Origin: Bacteroidota bacterium
GTDB lineage: Bacteria; Bacteroidota; Ignavibacteria; Ignavibacteriales; Ignavibacteriaceae
Direction of reading: 5' to 3'
Assembly: GCA_022573715.1 (NCBI GenBank)
Contig: JACZTL010000004.1
Span: forward strand, 1-64,000
Length of the DNA: 64,000 nt
In this document: positions 55,683 through 64,000 of the stretch, in pieces
Position numbering within the stretch: the first letter of the stretch is position 1
Layout: each line of letters begins with the position of its first letter
Notes under the pieces: model-generated
What the model was told of the DNA's origin: nothing
Databases searched by the model: none
What the model saw: the letters and a program-made list of their open reading frames with translations, nothing else
Made by a program: the position numbers and the translations under genes

Positions 55683-55878
55683 ACTACCCCATTTCATTAA
55701 CTCTTTTTTCTCTACCAATCATTTCATTTATAATTTTTTACCATTGTATAGTTTCATATTAATAATGCCGTCTATCAAAAAGTAGCACAAAATTTTTGGA
55801 TATTATTAACTTTGTATTTATTTTCACAAAATTAAACTAGGGTAGTATAATTTTATATAAATAATCTAGGTGAAACTG

Positions 55879-57852
55879 ATGAAATTGCTTCAAGCCTTAA
55901 AATTATCTTTTCTTTTTCTTATTCTTATATGTGTTAACAATTATTCACAGACCAATTCAAAATATAATCAGCACGATGTGTTTGACCCTACTTTTTTAAT
56001 TGAACCTGGAACAGTTTACAGAAGTGGTAGCGGAATGCCCGGGCCCTACTATTGGCAGAACACGGCTGATTATGTGATAAATGTAAAATTAGATCCGGAA
56101 GAGAATTTAATTTCGGGTGATGTAAAAATTACTTATACAAATAATAGCCCCGATAATCTTACACATCTATGGCTTCAACTCGATCAAAATAAATTTAATC
56201 CAAAGTCAAGAGGAACAGCAGCTGCACCAGTTAAATCTAGTAGATGGGGCAATAGAAATTTTGAAGGCGGTTATGATATAAAATCAGTTGCTCTCATCTT
56301 TAATAATAATAATTATGATGCAGATTATTTAATTGATGACACACGTATGAGAATCATTTTACCGGACGCCCTTAAAGGTAAAGGTGGAATAATTGAAATT
56401 AATATTGATTACAGTTTCCCGGTTGCTGAATACGGCTCTGATAGAATGGGAACTTTAAAAACAAAAAAAGGAATCATTTACGAAATAGCTCAGTGGTATC
56501 CGCGTATGTTTGTTTATGATGACGTACTCGGATGGAATACACTTCCTTACCTCGGTGCCGGTGAATTTTACTTAGATTACGGTGACTTCGATTTTACTAT
56601 TGAAGCACCTACAGATTTTATTGTTGTTGCTTCCGGCGAATTACAAAATCCAAATGAAGTACTTACAGTTGATCAAAGAGAAAGATTAGCCGAAGCAAGA
56701 AGAAGTGATGATAGAGTTTATATAAGAACCATCGATGAAGCAAAAGCATTGGATTCAGTTTCAAATGTTTCTGATTATAAAACTTGGCACTTCAAAATGT
56801 TTAACTCCAGAGATATTTCATGGGCTGCATCACGTGCTTTTGTTTGGGACGCTGCAAGAATAAACTTGCCCGATAAAAAAACAAGTCTTGCAATGTCTGT
56901 TTATCCCTATGAAGTTGCAGACGATTCGGCATGGGGAAGATCTACTGAATATGTAAAATATTCCATTGAATTTTATTCTAAAACTTGGTTTCCCTATACA
57001 TACCCTGTAGCTGTAAACGTTGCCGGAAGAGTAGGTGGAATGGAATACCCAGGCATTGTGTTCTGCAGTTATAAAGCTAAAGGAAGAAGACTCTGGGGAG
57101 TGACAGATCACGAGTTTGGACATAACTGGTTCCCAATGATAGTAGGTTCAAACGAAAGAAGATATATGTGGCAGGACGAAGGTTTCAATTCTTTTATTAA
57201 TATTTATTCTACAAGAAATTTCAATAACGGTGAATATAAATCAAGGAGAGACTCTGCAAGAAAAATACTTGATTATACTCTTAGTGATACAAGTGAAGCT
57301 ATAATGAATTATCCTGATGTAATTCAATTTAAAGGTCTTGGTAATAACGCTTATTTTAAAACTGCAATCGGTTTATATATGTTAAGAGAAATTATACTCG
57401 GACACGACAGGTTTGATTATGCATTCAAAGAATATATTAAAAGGTGGGCTTTTAAACATCCCACTCCTAAGGATTTTTTCAGAACTATGAATTCAGTTAC
57501 TGGCGACAATTTAAATTGGTTCTGGAAGGAATGGTTTTATAACGATTGGAGCCTTGACCAGGCTGTTGATAAAGTTCAATATGTAAACGGCGATCCTAAA
57601 GAAGGTTCTGTAATTACAATTTCTAACAGAGAAAAGATGGCAATGCCGGTAGAATTAAAAATAATCGAAAAAAACGGGAATGTACTCTTTAAAAAATTAC
57701 CCGTGGAAATTTGGCATCGCGGAAGCACTTGGTCATTTAAGGTAAAAACTACGACACAATTAGATTCAGTAATTGTTGACCCTAATTACCAATTACCCGA
57801 CATAGACCAGAGTAATAATGTTTGGACTTCAAATTATAAATTGAAAAAGTAA
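55879..57852 (+). CDS. M1 family metallopeptidase (aminopeptidase), secreted
   Basis: 657 residues with signal peptide ([24 protein letters not shown]). Zinc site HEFGH at 411-415 and third ligand E434 with exactly 18 residues between, the M1 rule. The substrate motif GAMEN appears as 'GGMEYPG' (residues about 381-387), a change seen in secreted M1 homologues. The start at ATG 55879 has AGGTGA 7 nt upstream; GTG at 55870 is less likely. Confidence 0.92.
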   Translation: MKLLQALKLSFLFLILICVNNYSQTNSKYNQHDVFDPTFLIEPGTVYRSGSGMPGPYYWQNTADYVINVKLDPEENLISGDVKITYTNNSPDNLTHLWLQLDQNKFNPKSRGTAAAPVKSSRWGNRNFEGGYDIKSVALIFNNNNYDADYLIDDTRMRIILPDALKGKGGIIEINIDYSFPVAEYGSDRMGTLKTKKGIIYEIAQWYPRMFVYDDVLGWNTLPYLGAGEFYLDYGDFDFTIEAPTDFIVVASGELQNPNEVLTVDQRERLAEARRSDDRVYIRTIDEAKALDSVSNVSDYKTWHFKMFNSRDISWAASRAFVWDAARINLPDKKTSLAMSVYPYEVADDSAWGRSTEYVKYSIEFYSKTWFPYTYPVAVNVAGRVGGMEYPGIVFCSYKAKGRRLWGVTDHEFGHNWFPMIVGSNERRYMWQDEGFNSFINIYSTRNFNNGEYKSRRDSARKILDYTLSDTSEAIMNYPDVIQFKGLGNNAYFKTAIGLYMLREIILGHDRFDYAFKEYIKRWAFKHPTPKDFFRTMNSVTGDNLNWFWKEWFYNDWSLDQAVDKVQYVNGDPKEGSVITISNREKMAMPVELKIIEKNGNVLFKKLPVEIWHRGSTWSFKVKTTTQLDSVIVDPNYQLPDIDQSNNVWTSNYKLKK

Positions 57853-57941
57853 TTTCTTATAATTGTTATTCCTGTCCGGTAGTTAGTCGGTAGTCAGATT
57901 CAGTCACTGCCGGATTTCGGAATCTCATTATTCAAAATCCC

Positions 57942-58880
57942 TTGGAAAATTTAGAAAGTAAACTTAAAGCTCTGCCTACTCCCCTTGTAAAATTGGAAAG
58001 TTCTTTTCTAAAAAACCATAAAATTTCACTTTATGTAAAAAGAATTGACCTTATCCATCCTCACATATCAGGTAACAAATGGTTTAAACTTTATTATAAT
58101 CTTTTAGAAGCAAAAAACTTGGGGAAAAATACACTGCTTACTTTCGGTGGTACATACTCAAATCATATTTACGCTACAGCAGCAGCGGGTAATGAGTATG
58201 GTTTTAATACTATAGGGATTATTAGAGGGGAAGAATATTTACCTCTTAATCCCACTTTAAAGTTTGCAGAAGACTGCGGAATGGATTTACATTACATTAA
58301 CCGCACACAATATAGAAATAAGGCTAAGGTCGTTTACATTACTGAATTAAAAAATACTTTTGGTGATTTTTACCTATTACCTGAAGGTGGTACTAACTCA
58401 TTATCGGTAAAAGGCTGTTCTGAGATTATTGGAAAAATTGATATAGATTTTGATTATATCTGTACACCATGCGGAACTGGCGGAACTTTAGCAGGTTTGA
58501 TCTTCGGGTTGAACAGTCGATGTAAAGCAATAGGGTTCTCTGTTTTAAAAGGGGGTGAGTTCTTAATTAATGATGTTAAAAATCTCTTATATAATTATAA
58601 AATAAATCAATATAATAATTGGGAAATAAAATTTGATTACCACTTTGGTGGTTATGCTAAAATCACAAAAGAGCTAATAGATTTTGTTAAAGTGTTTGAA
58701 AAGAATTACGGCATTTCTATTGAACCAATTTATACGGGCAAAATGTTATTCGGTATTTTTGATATGGTAAAAAATAATTACTTTCAAAAGAAATCGACTA
58801 TTATTGCACTACATACCGGCGGAATGCAAGGGTTAAAAGGGCTACAAAATAAAATCGATAAATATGTCACTATTTCTTGA
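57942..58880 (+). CDS. PLP-dependent ACC deaminase / D-cysteine desulfhydrase family
   Basis: 312 residues, fold type II. The PLP lysine lies in 'HPHISGNKWFKLY', with 'GTYSNHIYATAAAGNEYG' and 'TPCGTGGTLAGLIFG' (phosphate loop). The enzymes in this group break D-cysteine or ACC. Start is TTG at 57942, because no ATG fits. ACC deaminase-specific residues cannot be checked by eye. It stands 89 bp after the M1 peptidase, in a short GC-richer gap. Confidence 0.85.
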   Translation: MENLESKLKALPTPLVKLESSFLKNHKISLYVKRIDLIHPHISGNKWFKLYYNLLEAKNLGKNTLLTFGGTYSNHIYATAAAGNEYGFNTIGIIRGEEYLPLNPTLKFAEDCGMDLHYINRTQYRNKAKVVYITELKNTFGDFYLLPEGGTNSLSVKGCSEIIGKIDIDFDYICTPCGTGGTLAGLIFGLNSRCKAIGFSVLKGGEFLINDVKNLLYNYKINQYNNWEIKFDYHFGGYAKITKELIDFVKVFEKNYGISIEPIYTGKMLFGIFDMVKNNYFQKKSTIIALHTGGMQGLKGLQNKIDKYVTIS

Positions 58881-58944
58881 AAAGATATACTACTTAAATA
58901 AATATTCGGAGTAAAAAATATTAAATTTAAAAGGAACAAAATTA

Positions 58945-58962
58945 CAGGTAAATTTTACCTGA
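58945..58962. repeat. Perfect palindrome CAGGTAAA/TTTACCTG
   Basis: CAGGTAAATTTTACCTG in an otherwise AT-rich gap after the PLP enzyme gene, about 140 bp before the lipoprotein gene. It could be an operator or a weak terminator. Confidence 0.45.
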
Positions 58963-59104
58963 TAAAATAATTCTAATGGTTATTAGATAATTTTTATAAT
59001 ATTATTAGTGGTATAATTTTTGATTATTTGAATAAAATAATTCGTAATAAATAATAAATAGAAACTCTAAAAAAATAAATTTTTGTTAAAAATTAGGAGA
59101 TATT

Positions 59105-59815
59105 ATGTTAAAGAATAAATTATTCAATACTCTAATACCGATCGTATTTCTTTTTACTGTAATATTAATAACACCAGGCTGTACTGGTGGTGGTAACGAC
59201 GTTGTTGGACCAGTTGCTGAGAATTTCTCTCTAAGCATTTCCACACCGAGTGGTTTAACAAAAAACACAGCTGATGTTATAAAATTTACTTCTGTAAAAC
59301 TGCTGATAAGAGATCTAAAATTTGAAAAAGAAAATACCGAAGGTACAGGAAGTGAGGTAAAAATTGGTCCGTTTGTGATAAACTTAAATTTAACCGGCAC
59401 AATAAATACTGTCGTAGTGGTAAATATCCCTAACGATATTTACGATGAGATAGCTTTTAAAATTCATAAAGTAGGAGGCAGTGAAACTCCACCCGACCCT
59501 GAATTTAAAGAAGGTGATAATAACGATCAGAGATATTCTGTAATTATTAAGGGTACATTTAACGGTAATACATTTGTATATAAATCCAAGAAATCTGCAC
59601 AGCAAAAAATTAAATTAAAATCACCAATTACAATCGACGGCTCAAAAACATTTAATGTTACTTTGATAGTTGACCCTTCAAAATGGTTTGATGACAACGG
59701 TACAATTTTAGACCCAAGAGATCAAAGTAATGAAAGTAAAATAGATAATTTGATTAAAGATAATATTAAACAAGTCTTTAGAGATGACAATAAAGACGGT
59801 AAATCTGACGATTAA
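59105..59815 (+). CDS. Lipoprotein of unknown function
   Basis: 236 residues. 'LITPGC' lipobox (C26), then a beta-rich domain with 'FSLSISTPSGLTK' and 'VVVVNIPNDIYDEIAFKIHKV', and an Asp-rich C-terminus 'DDNKDGKSDD' like an EF-hand or Ca2+ loop. It is similar in style to DUF4382-type lipoproteins, but I am not sure. It has GGAG before the ATG and is followed by a strong hairpin. Confidence 0.75.
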   Translation: MLKNKLFNTLIPIVFLFTVILITPGCTGGGNDVVGPVAENFSLSISTPSGLTKNTADVIKFTSVKLLIRDLKFEKENTEGTGSEVKIGPFVINLNLTGTINTVVVVNIPNDIYDEIAFKIHKVGGSETPPDPEFKEGDNNDQRYSVIIKGTFNGNTFVYKSKKSAQQKIKLKSPITIDGSKTFNVTLIVDPSKWFDDNGTILDPRDQSNESKIDNLIKDNIKQVFRDDNKDGKSDD

Positions 59816-59830
59816 ATAAAACTTTACAAT

Positions 59831-59854
59831 AAGGCTGCTAAATATTGCAGCCTT
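59831..59854 (+). terminator. Terminator after the lipoprotein gene
   Basis: AAGGCTGC (59831-59838) and GCAGCCTT (59847-59854) form an 8-bp stem, followed by AAATTT. Confidence 0.7.
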
Positions 59855-59919
59855 AAATTTAAAATGTGACGAAATAAAAAAGCCTTTCTTTCCGAATTTG
59901 TTATAATTACTTCTTATTG

Positions 59920-59952
59920 AAAAGGAACATTTATTATAAAGGTTCCTTTTTT
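59920..59952 (+). terminator. Second terminator-like hairpin
   Basis: AAAAGGAAC (59920-59928) pairs with GTTCCTTTT (59942-59950) and a T-run follows. It has no gene directly before it other than the lipoprotein, so it may be a back-up terminator. Confidence 0.6.
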
Positions 59953-60097
59953 AATTTTGATTTTACTCAATTAATTGTATATTAAAAATTGTATATTAAT
60001 TAGTTAAACCTAAACTGCTAAGCCATAATTTTAACTCAAGTTCCAAGAATAACAATCTTTTATAGGAGTATTGTATTTATCAATCTAAAGGGATTAA

Positions 60098-61405
60098 ATG
60101 ACTGCAAATCAGGACCAAGTTACACTATCCAAATTACAGGCAGAAAATATTAGACTGCGTACTGCAGTTGAAGAACTTTCAGTAATAAATGAAATTACTA
60201 TCGCTATATCATCCACTCAGTCAATTGAGAAAATTGTGGACTTAATTATACGTAAATGTGTAAAACACTTAAAAGTTGAACAAGGTGTGGTCATGCTGTT
60301 GGATGAAAAAGACGAAGAGAAACCGTTCCACACAATGATACGAAAACAGGACAGCTCTATCAACCTTCTTCCCTTCCGTTTGGACACACAGTTAACAGGG
60401 TGGATGCTTGTAAACAAAAATCCATTGCTCGTAAATGATTTTCAGAATGACACAAGATTCCATACCGAAGGGGGAAATGGGACAGACTTTCCTATCAAAT
60501 CTTTACTTAGTGTTCCGATGCAGTTAAAAGGGAAAATGATTGGGCTTATTACTGTATTTAACAAAAAAAGTGATTCAGGTTTTACAAAAGATGATCAAAG
60601 ACTTCTCGGAATTATTTCGGCACAGTCAGCTCATGTTATTGAAAATGCAAGACTTTATCTGGGCGAACAAACACTTATTAAATTGCAGGAAGAAATGAGA
60701 CTTGCATACGATATTCAAGTTAATTTACTGCCTAAAGAACAACCAGTAGTTGAAGGTTATCAGATTGCTGGTAAGAGTATTCCTGCAAAAGAAGTGGGCG
60801 GAGATTATTACGATTTTGTTTCCATAGACGATAATAATTTGGCTTTTTGTTTAGCAGACATTACGGGTAAAGGAATTCCCGCAGCATTACTTATGTCTAA
60901 TTTACAAGCTACTATCCGCGGTCAGATACTTTTAAAGAAGTCTTGCAAAGACAATGTTGCTTTTACTAATGACCTGCTTTTTCACAATACATCACCGACA
61001 AAATTTGCTACCTTATTTAACGGAATTTTAAATAAAGAGAAAAACGAAATTACATATACAAATGCCGGACACAATAATCCTTTCCTCATCAAATCAGATA
61101 ATACAATTAAAAGACCCAATGTTGGAGGTTTAATTGTAGGGATAATGCCGTCTGTTCCTTACGAAGAAGAAATTATTCAATTTGATAAGGGCGATTTATT
61201 GGTGATTTTTTCCGACGGTATTACAGAAGCGATGAACGCTGAAGAAGAAGAATTCGAAGAAGAAAGATTGTTAGAACTACTTTTGAAAAATAAATCCAAA
61301 AACCCTGAAGTACTTATTGATCTGATTATAAATGAAGTAAATAATTTTGCAGCCGGTCAACCGCAAATGGATGATATGACAATTATTGTTATAAAAAGAG
61401 ATTAA
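60098..61405 (+). CDS. GAF-SpoIIE (PP2C) serine phosphatase
   Basis: 435 residues. A short coiled coil (1-40), a GAF domain (about 45-190, 'KCVKHLKVEQGVVMLLDE', 'SVPMQLKGKMIGLITVF'), a linker helix, and a PP2C-type SpoIIE domain (about 220-433) with metal-ligand motifs 'KEVGGDYYDFV', 'LADITGKGIPAALLM', 'FSDGITEAMN' and 'DDMTIIVIKR'. It likely is a phosphatase in an RsbU-type partner-switching or stress path, but no anti-sigma genes are here. Confidence 0.93.
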   Translation: MTANQDQVTLSKLQAENIRLRTAVEELSVINEITIAISSTQSIEKIVDLIIRKCVKHLKVEQGVVMLLDEKDEEKPFHTMIRKQDSSINLLPFRLDTQLTGWMLVNKNPLLVNDFQNDTRFHTEGGNGTDFPIKSLLSVPMQLKGKMIGLITVFNKKSDSGFTKDDQRLLGIISAQSAHVIENARLYLGEQTLIKLQEEMRLAYDIQVNLLPKEQPVVEGYQIAGKSIPAKEVGGDYYDFVSIDDNNLAFCLADITGKGIPAALLMSNLQATIRGQILLKKSCKDNVAFTNDLLFHNTSPTKFATLFNGILNKEKNEITYTNAGHNNPFLIKSDNTIKRPNVGGLIVGIMPSVPYEEEIIQFDKGDLLVIFSDGITEAMNAEEEEFEEERLLELLLKNKSKNPEVLIDLIINEVNNFAAGQPQMDDMTIIVIKRD

Positions 61406-61523
61406 AGAATTATTAAATATAATGAATTGAATACTGTATTTATTTTACTAGTTAGTCTAAAGGGATAAAATAATATTCAAATCTACATAAATTAAAATTT
61501 CAAATTCCATCAAAAATATAGGA

Positions 61524-62189
61524 GTGATACATCATGTTTATGCGTCTCCTCCAATTAAAAGTAAACCTGAAGAAAATGAATTTATTTCATTGACCTTTTG
61601 GCAAACACAAAAACACGCCGAAGACTATGAAAACAGCAGCACTTTTCAAGAATTACTAGACCAGGCAAAGCCATATCTTTCAGATTCTTCAGAATGGAAA
61701 ATTCAACTTTCTGAAGATATGGAAATAAATTATTTGGAGGACCTCGAAATACCGGCAGCTAAAAAATATGTTATCGATGTTCAAAAAGAAGAAGCAGATA
61801 AAATAGAAGTGGATAATAATAAAATGTTTGTAAGAATTGTTTCTATAAAAGTTCAAAACAATAAAATGGATGAATTTAAAAAGATATATGCCGAAACAAT
61901 CATTCCTGCTTTTCGTGAAACAAAAGGCTGCAGATATGCCTTTTTAACGCATAGCATAAATGATAATGAAGATTTTTTATCCATAACTATTTGGGATTGT
62001 AAAGAAGATGCTTCAAACTTTGAAACAAGCGGCTCCTATATGACATTGATTAATAAGGTAAAGCATACATTCTCTCAGTTTTATTTATGGAAAATGTCAC
62101 TTGAGAAGCAATACAATTCGCAAGTAAAAACAAGTGACGATCTAACGGTCGGAAATTACGATATAGTTACAGGACGTAATTTTTTATAG
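61524..62189 (+). CDS. Two-domain antibiotic-biosynthesis monooxygenase (ABM)-like protein, first domain damaged
   Basis: 221 residues from GTG. The second half is a full ABM domain ('MFVRIVSIKVQNNKMDEF' ... 'FLSITIWDCKEDASNFE'). The first half has only the end of a copy ('EENEFISLTFWQTQKHAEDYE'). In another frame, ATG at 61534 with AGGAG upstream reads MFMRLLQLKV, the missing start of that first domain. So a deletion of about one strand and helix, plus frameshift, separated the two. The GTG start has little support. The gene may be a pseudogene or may use a poor internal start. Confidence 0.65.
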   Translation: MIHHVYASPPIKSKPEENEFISLTFWQTQKHAEDYENSSTFQELLDQAKPYLSDSSEWKIQLSEDMEINYLEDLEIPAAKKYVIDVQKEEADKIEVDNNKMFVRIVSIKVQNNKMDEFKKIYAETIIPAFRETKGCRYAFLTHSINDNEDFLSITIWDCKEDASNFETSGSYMTLINKVKHTFSQFYLWKMSLEKQYNSQVKTSDDLTVGNYDIVTGRNFL

Positions 62190-62199
62190 TTGTTATATC

Positions 62200-62275
62200 G
62201 AAGGAGGAACGACTGAGATATCTTTTCTAATAAGAAAAATGAAAGATTTCTCCTCCAGCTAATCCGAAATCGAAA
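62200..62275. repeat. Long imperfect inverted repeat
   Basis: GGAGGA near 62203 pairs with TCCTCC near 62250, and ATCTTTT/AAAGAT pairs nest inside, followed by 'CGAAATGACA'. This looks like a palindromic dispersed intergenic repeat, comparable to the short repeats often seen in this phylum. It may also end the ABM transcript. Confidence 0.45.
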
Positions 62276-62317
62276 TGACAATATTTTTTATGAAACTAAA
62301 ATAACAGGTTTAACTTT

Positions 62318-64000
62318 ATGATCGGCAAAACAATTTTACATTATGAGATATTAGAACAAATTGGCGAAGGCGGAATGGGAACCGTTTACAAAGCAAAAGA
62401 CACTAAACTAGACCGCTTTGTTGCACTCAAGTTTCTCCCCTCTCAACTTGCAACTACAGAAGATGAAAAAGCAAGATTTATTCAAGAGGCTAAAGCTGCT
62501 TCCGCAATTAATCATCCTAATATTTGCACAATTTATGACATACAAGAAGACGAAGGGAAACTCTTTATTGTTATGGAATATATTGACGGTGTTACCCTCA
62601 GAGAAAAGAAAGAAAACCTCTCAGAGAAAAGAATACTTGATATCGGTGTACAAGCAGCAGAAGGTCTTGCTGCTGCTCACGAGAAAGGTATTGTCCACCG
62701 TGACATAAAACCGGAAAACATTATGATACGCAAGGACGGTATTGTTCAGATAATGGATTTCGGTTTGGCTAAACTATACACAGACAGTAATGTTTCCCGT
62801 CTAACTAAAGCCGGTACAACTATGGGTACAATGGGCTATATGTCACCCGAACAAGTACAGGGTTTAGATGTTGACCACAGAAGTGATATATTCTCTTTGG
62901 GTGTTGTCCTTTACGAACTCTTTTCCGGTGAATCCCCTTTTAAGGGAATGCACGAGACTGCAATAATGTATGAGATTGTTAATGTTGAAGTACCTCCTAT
63001 TGCAACAGTAAAAGCAGACATAGACCCTTTGCTTGACGGACTGATACTTGAGTGTTTGGAAAAGGACAAAGATGAAAGATGTCAATCGGCAAAGGAGCTT
63101 GCAAAGAATTTAAGGAAGATAAAGAGAGTATCAACAGGCAACAGAACAAGCAGAATGTATAATGCAAAATCGTTAGCAAAGGAACCTACTTATACTGAAA
63201 GTACTCCAGACAATTTTTATTCAAAATTAATGTATCATATTTCAAGGAATAAAATTTCGACTGCAATTATTTCTTTATTATTATTTTCAGTAATAATATT
63301 GGTATTATTGGCAATACAGAAATCTCCTGATTCTAATTTTACGGAACCAGTACGTTTTTCTTTTGATATCCCCGGTAAATCTAATCCTTTATTTTACTGG
63401 GAGAGTATGTTACAAATATCTCCCGACGGAAGATCAATAGTATATACTGACAAATCCACTTCATCTTCAATAATTAAAATTCGCAAGATAAATAATATGA
63501 TTATAAACCCTATAAGGGGTACGGAAGGTGGAGGATATCCTATTTTTGAAAATAAAAACTGGTTATCTTTTAAAAGAAATGATTTTATTATAAGAATACC
63601 GTTAACAGGAGGAGTGCCTGAAAATTCTAAATTAAGCTTTGGTCATGGGATTAGTTGGGGAACAAACGGTGAAATTGTATCAAACATAGGCTGGTCAAAA
63701 GGTCTTTTTATCCAAAACAACTTGCAAAGTAATCAAGAACGATTAACAAAAATTGATATAGCTAAAAATGAAGGTGCACATCTTTACCCATTTATTTTAC
63801 CTAATAATAAAGCAGCATTATTTACTGTCTGGTCAAAAGACGGAACATTTGATGACGCTAAAATTGGTTTAGTTAACTTGGAAACAAAAGAAAAGAAATA
63901 CCTTAACTATAATAATGTTGATTTGCAAGGCACTTTCCCTCAATTTATAAAAGCACCTTGGGGTGATTATATATTGTGGAGCAGAAGTGGAAATTTATAC
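62318..64000 (+). CDS. Serine/threonine protein kinase with TM and beta-propeller-like part (runs off the window)
   Basis: 561 codons visible. Kinase domain from residue 1: glycine loop 'GEGGMGTVYKAKD', VAxK ('VALKFLP'), catalytic 'IVHRDIKPENI', DFG ('MDFGLAK') and 'GTMGYMSPEQV'. Near residues 310-335 ('ISTAIISLLLFSVIILVLL') is one membrane helix. After it begin beta repeats of TolB/WD40 style ('SPDGRSIVYTD'). This is the PknB-like kinase with an extracytoplasmic sensor. The C-terminus lies outside the window. Confidence 0.9.
   Translation, partial: MIGKTILHYEILEQIGEGGMGTVYKAKDTKLDRFVALKFLPSQLATTEDEKARFIQEAKAASAINHPNICTIYDIQEDEGKLFIVMEYIDGVTLREKKENLSEKRILDIGVQAAEGLAAAHEKGIVHRDIKPENIMIRKDGIVQIMDFGLAKLYTDSNVSRLTKAGTTMGTMGYMSPEQVQGLDVDHRSDIFSLGVVLYELFSGESPFKGMHETAIMYEIVNVEVPPIATVKADIDPLLDGLILECLEKDKDERCQSAKELAKNLRKIKRVSTGNRTSRMYNAKSLAKEPTYTESTPDNFYSKLMYHISRNKISTAIISLLLFSVIILVLLAIQKSPDSNFTEPVRFSFDIPGKSNPLFYWESMLQISPDGRSIVYTDKSTSSSIIKIRKINNMIINPIRGTEGGGYPIFENKNWLSFKRNDFIIRIPLTGGVPENSKLSFGHGISWGTNGEIVSNIGWSKGLFIQNNLQSNQERLTKIDIAKNEGAHLYPFILPNNKAALFTVWSKDGTFDDAKIGLVNLETKEKKYLNYNNVDLQGTFPQFIKAPWGDYILWSRSGNLY

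Noticed and set aside
1-64000. CRISPR array or prophage
   Set aside because: No series of regularly spaced identical repeats, and no integrase, capsid or terminase-like frame was seen in the window.

Overview
The window is AT-rich, densely packed chromosomal DNA from a Bacteroidota/Chlorobiota-type Gram-negative, most likely an Ignavibacteria-like lineage. This is inferred, not proven. The support is many SpII lipoproteins and outer-membrane barrels, TSP3-repeat and SPOR proteins, a DUF4270-like lipoprotein, a small histone H1-like protein, weak or absent Shine-Dalgarno sites at many genes, and 6S RNA between zapA and rny.

Layout. 1-1443: start of a glycosyltransferase gene, then an accessory island in which one AT-rich gene (a possible PIN-like nuclease) is packaged like an integron gene cassette, with attC-like sites behind it and no integrase in view. 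2143-6396: M3 oligopeptidase, VOC protein and GltS-like flavoprotein. 6532-11775: membrane histidine kinase, NtrC-type regulator with GAFTGA loop, then a consensus-like sigma-54 promoter in front of a cytochrome c / outer-membrane barrel / cytochrome c lipoprotein operon ending in a strong terminator. This looks like a self-contained regulated redox module. 11870-18068: MFS exporter, CapA-like protein, H1-like protein with a membrane HdrD-like Fe-S reductase, BioY and a hydrolase. 18258-20042: a lone hisA with a cyclic-nucleotide-binding protein and a universal stress protein. 20074-29078: polyprenyl synthase, TatC, GlyA, then TPR protein, barrel, DUF4270-like lipoprotein, GmhB and GlgA.

29303-32826 holds a SPOR lipoprotein and three histidine/folate catabolic genes (hutI, ftcD, cyclodeaminase). 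32859-48575 is a long minus-strand housekeeping block: thrS-infC-rpmI-rplT, pheS-pheT, a coiled-coil protein, zapA, 6S RNA, rny, coaE, pheA, proline dehydrogenase, tsaD, chorismate mutase, mltG and an Ig-like lipoprotein. The infC start appears to be a rare AUC codon. Two tRNAs (Val, Leu) and a tRNA-like remnant lie at 48628-48996.

49632-64000 is more accessory: an unrecognised acidic protein, a SIMPL protein, a barrel-TSP3-SPOR protein, an ABC exporter whose ATPase is split by a one-base frameshift, two tandem 40-residue membrane proteins behind a strong inverted repeat, an M1 peptidase, a PLP enzyme, a lipoprotein, and a signalling group of GAF-SpoIIE phosphatase, ABM-domain protein with a damaged first domain, and a Ser/Thr kinase cut by the window end.

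No complete mobile element, CRISPR array or phage was seen. The best candidates for something new are the cassette-like island, the sigma-54 redox module and the paired tiny membrane proteins.
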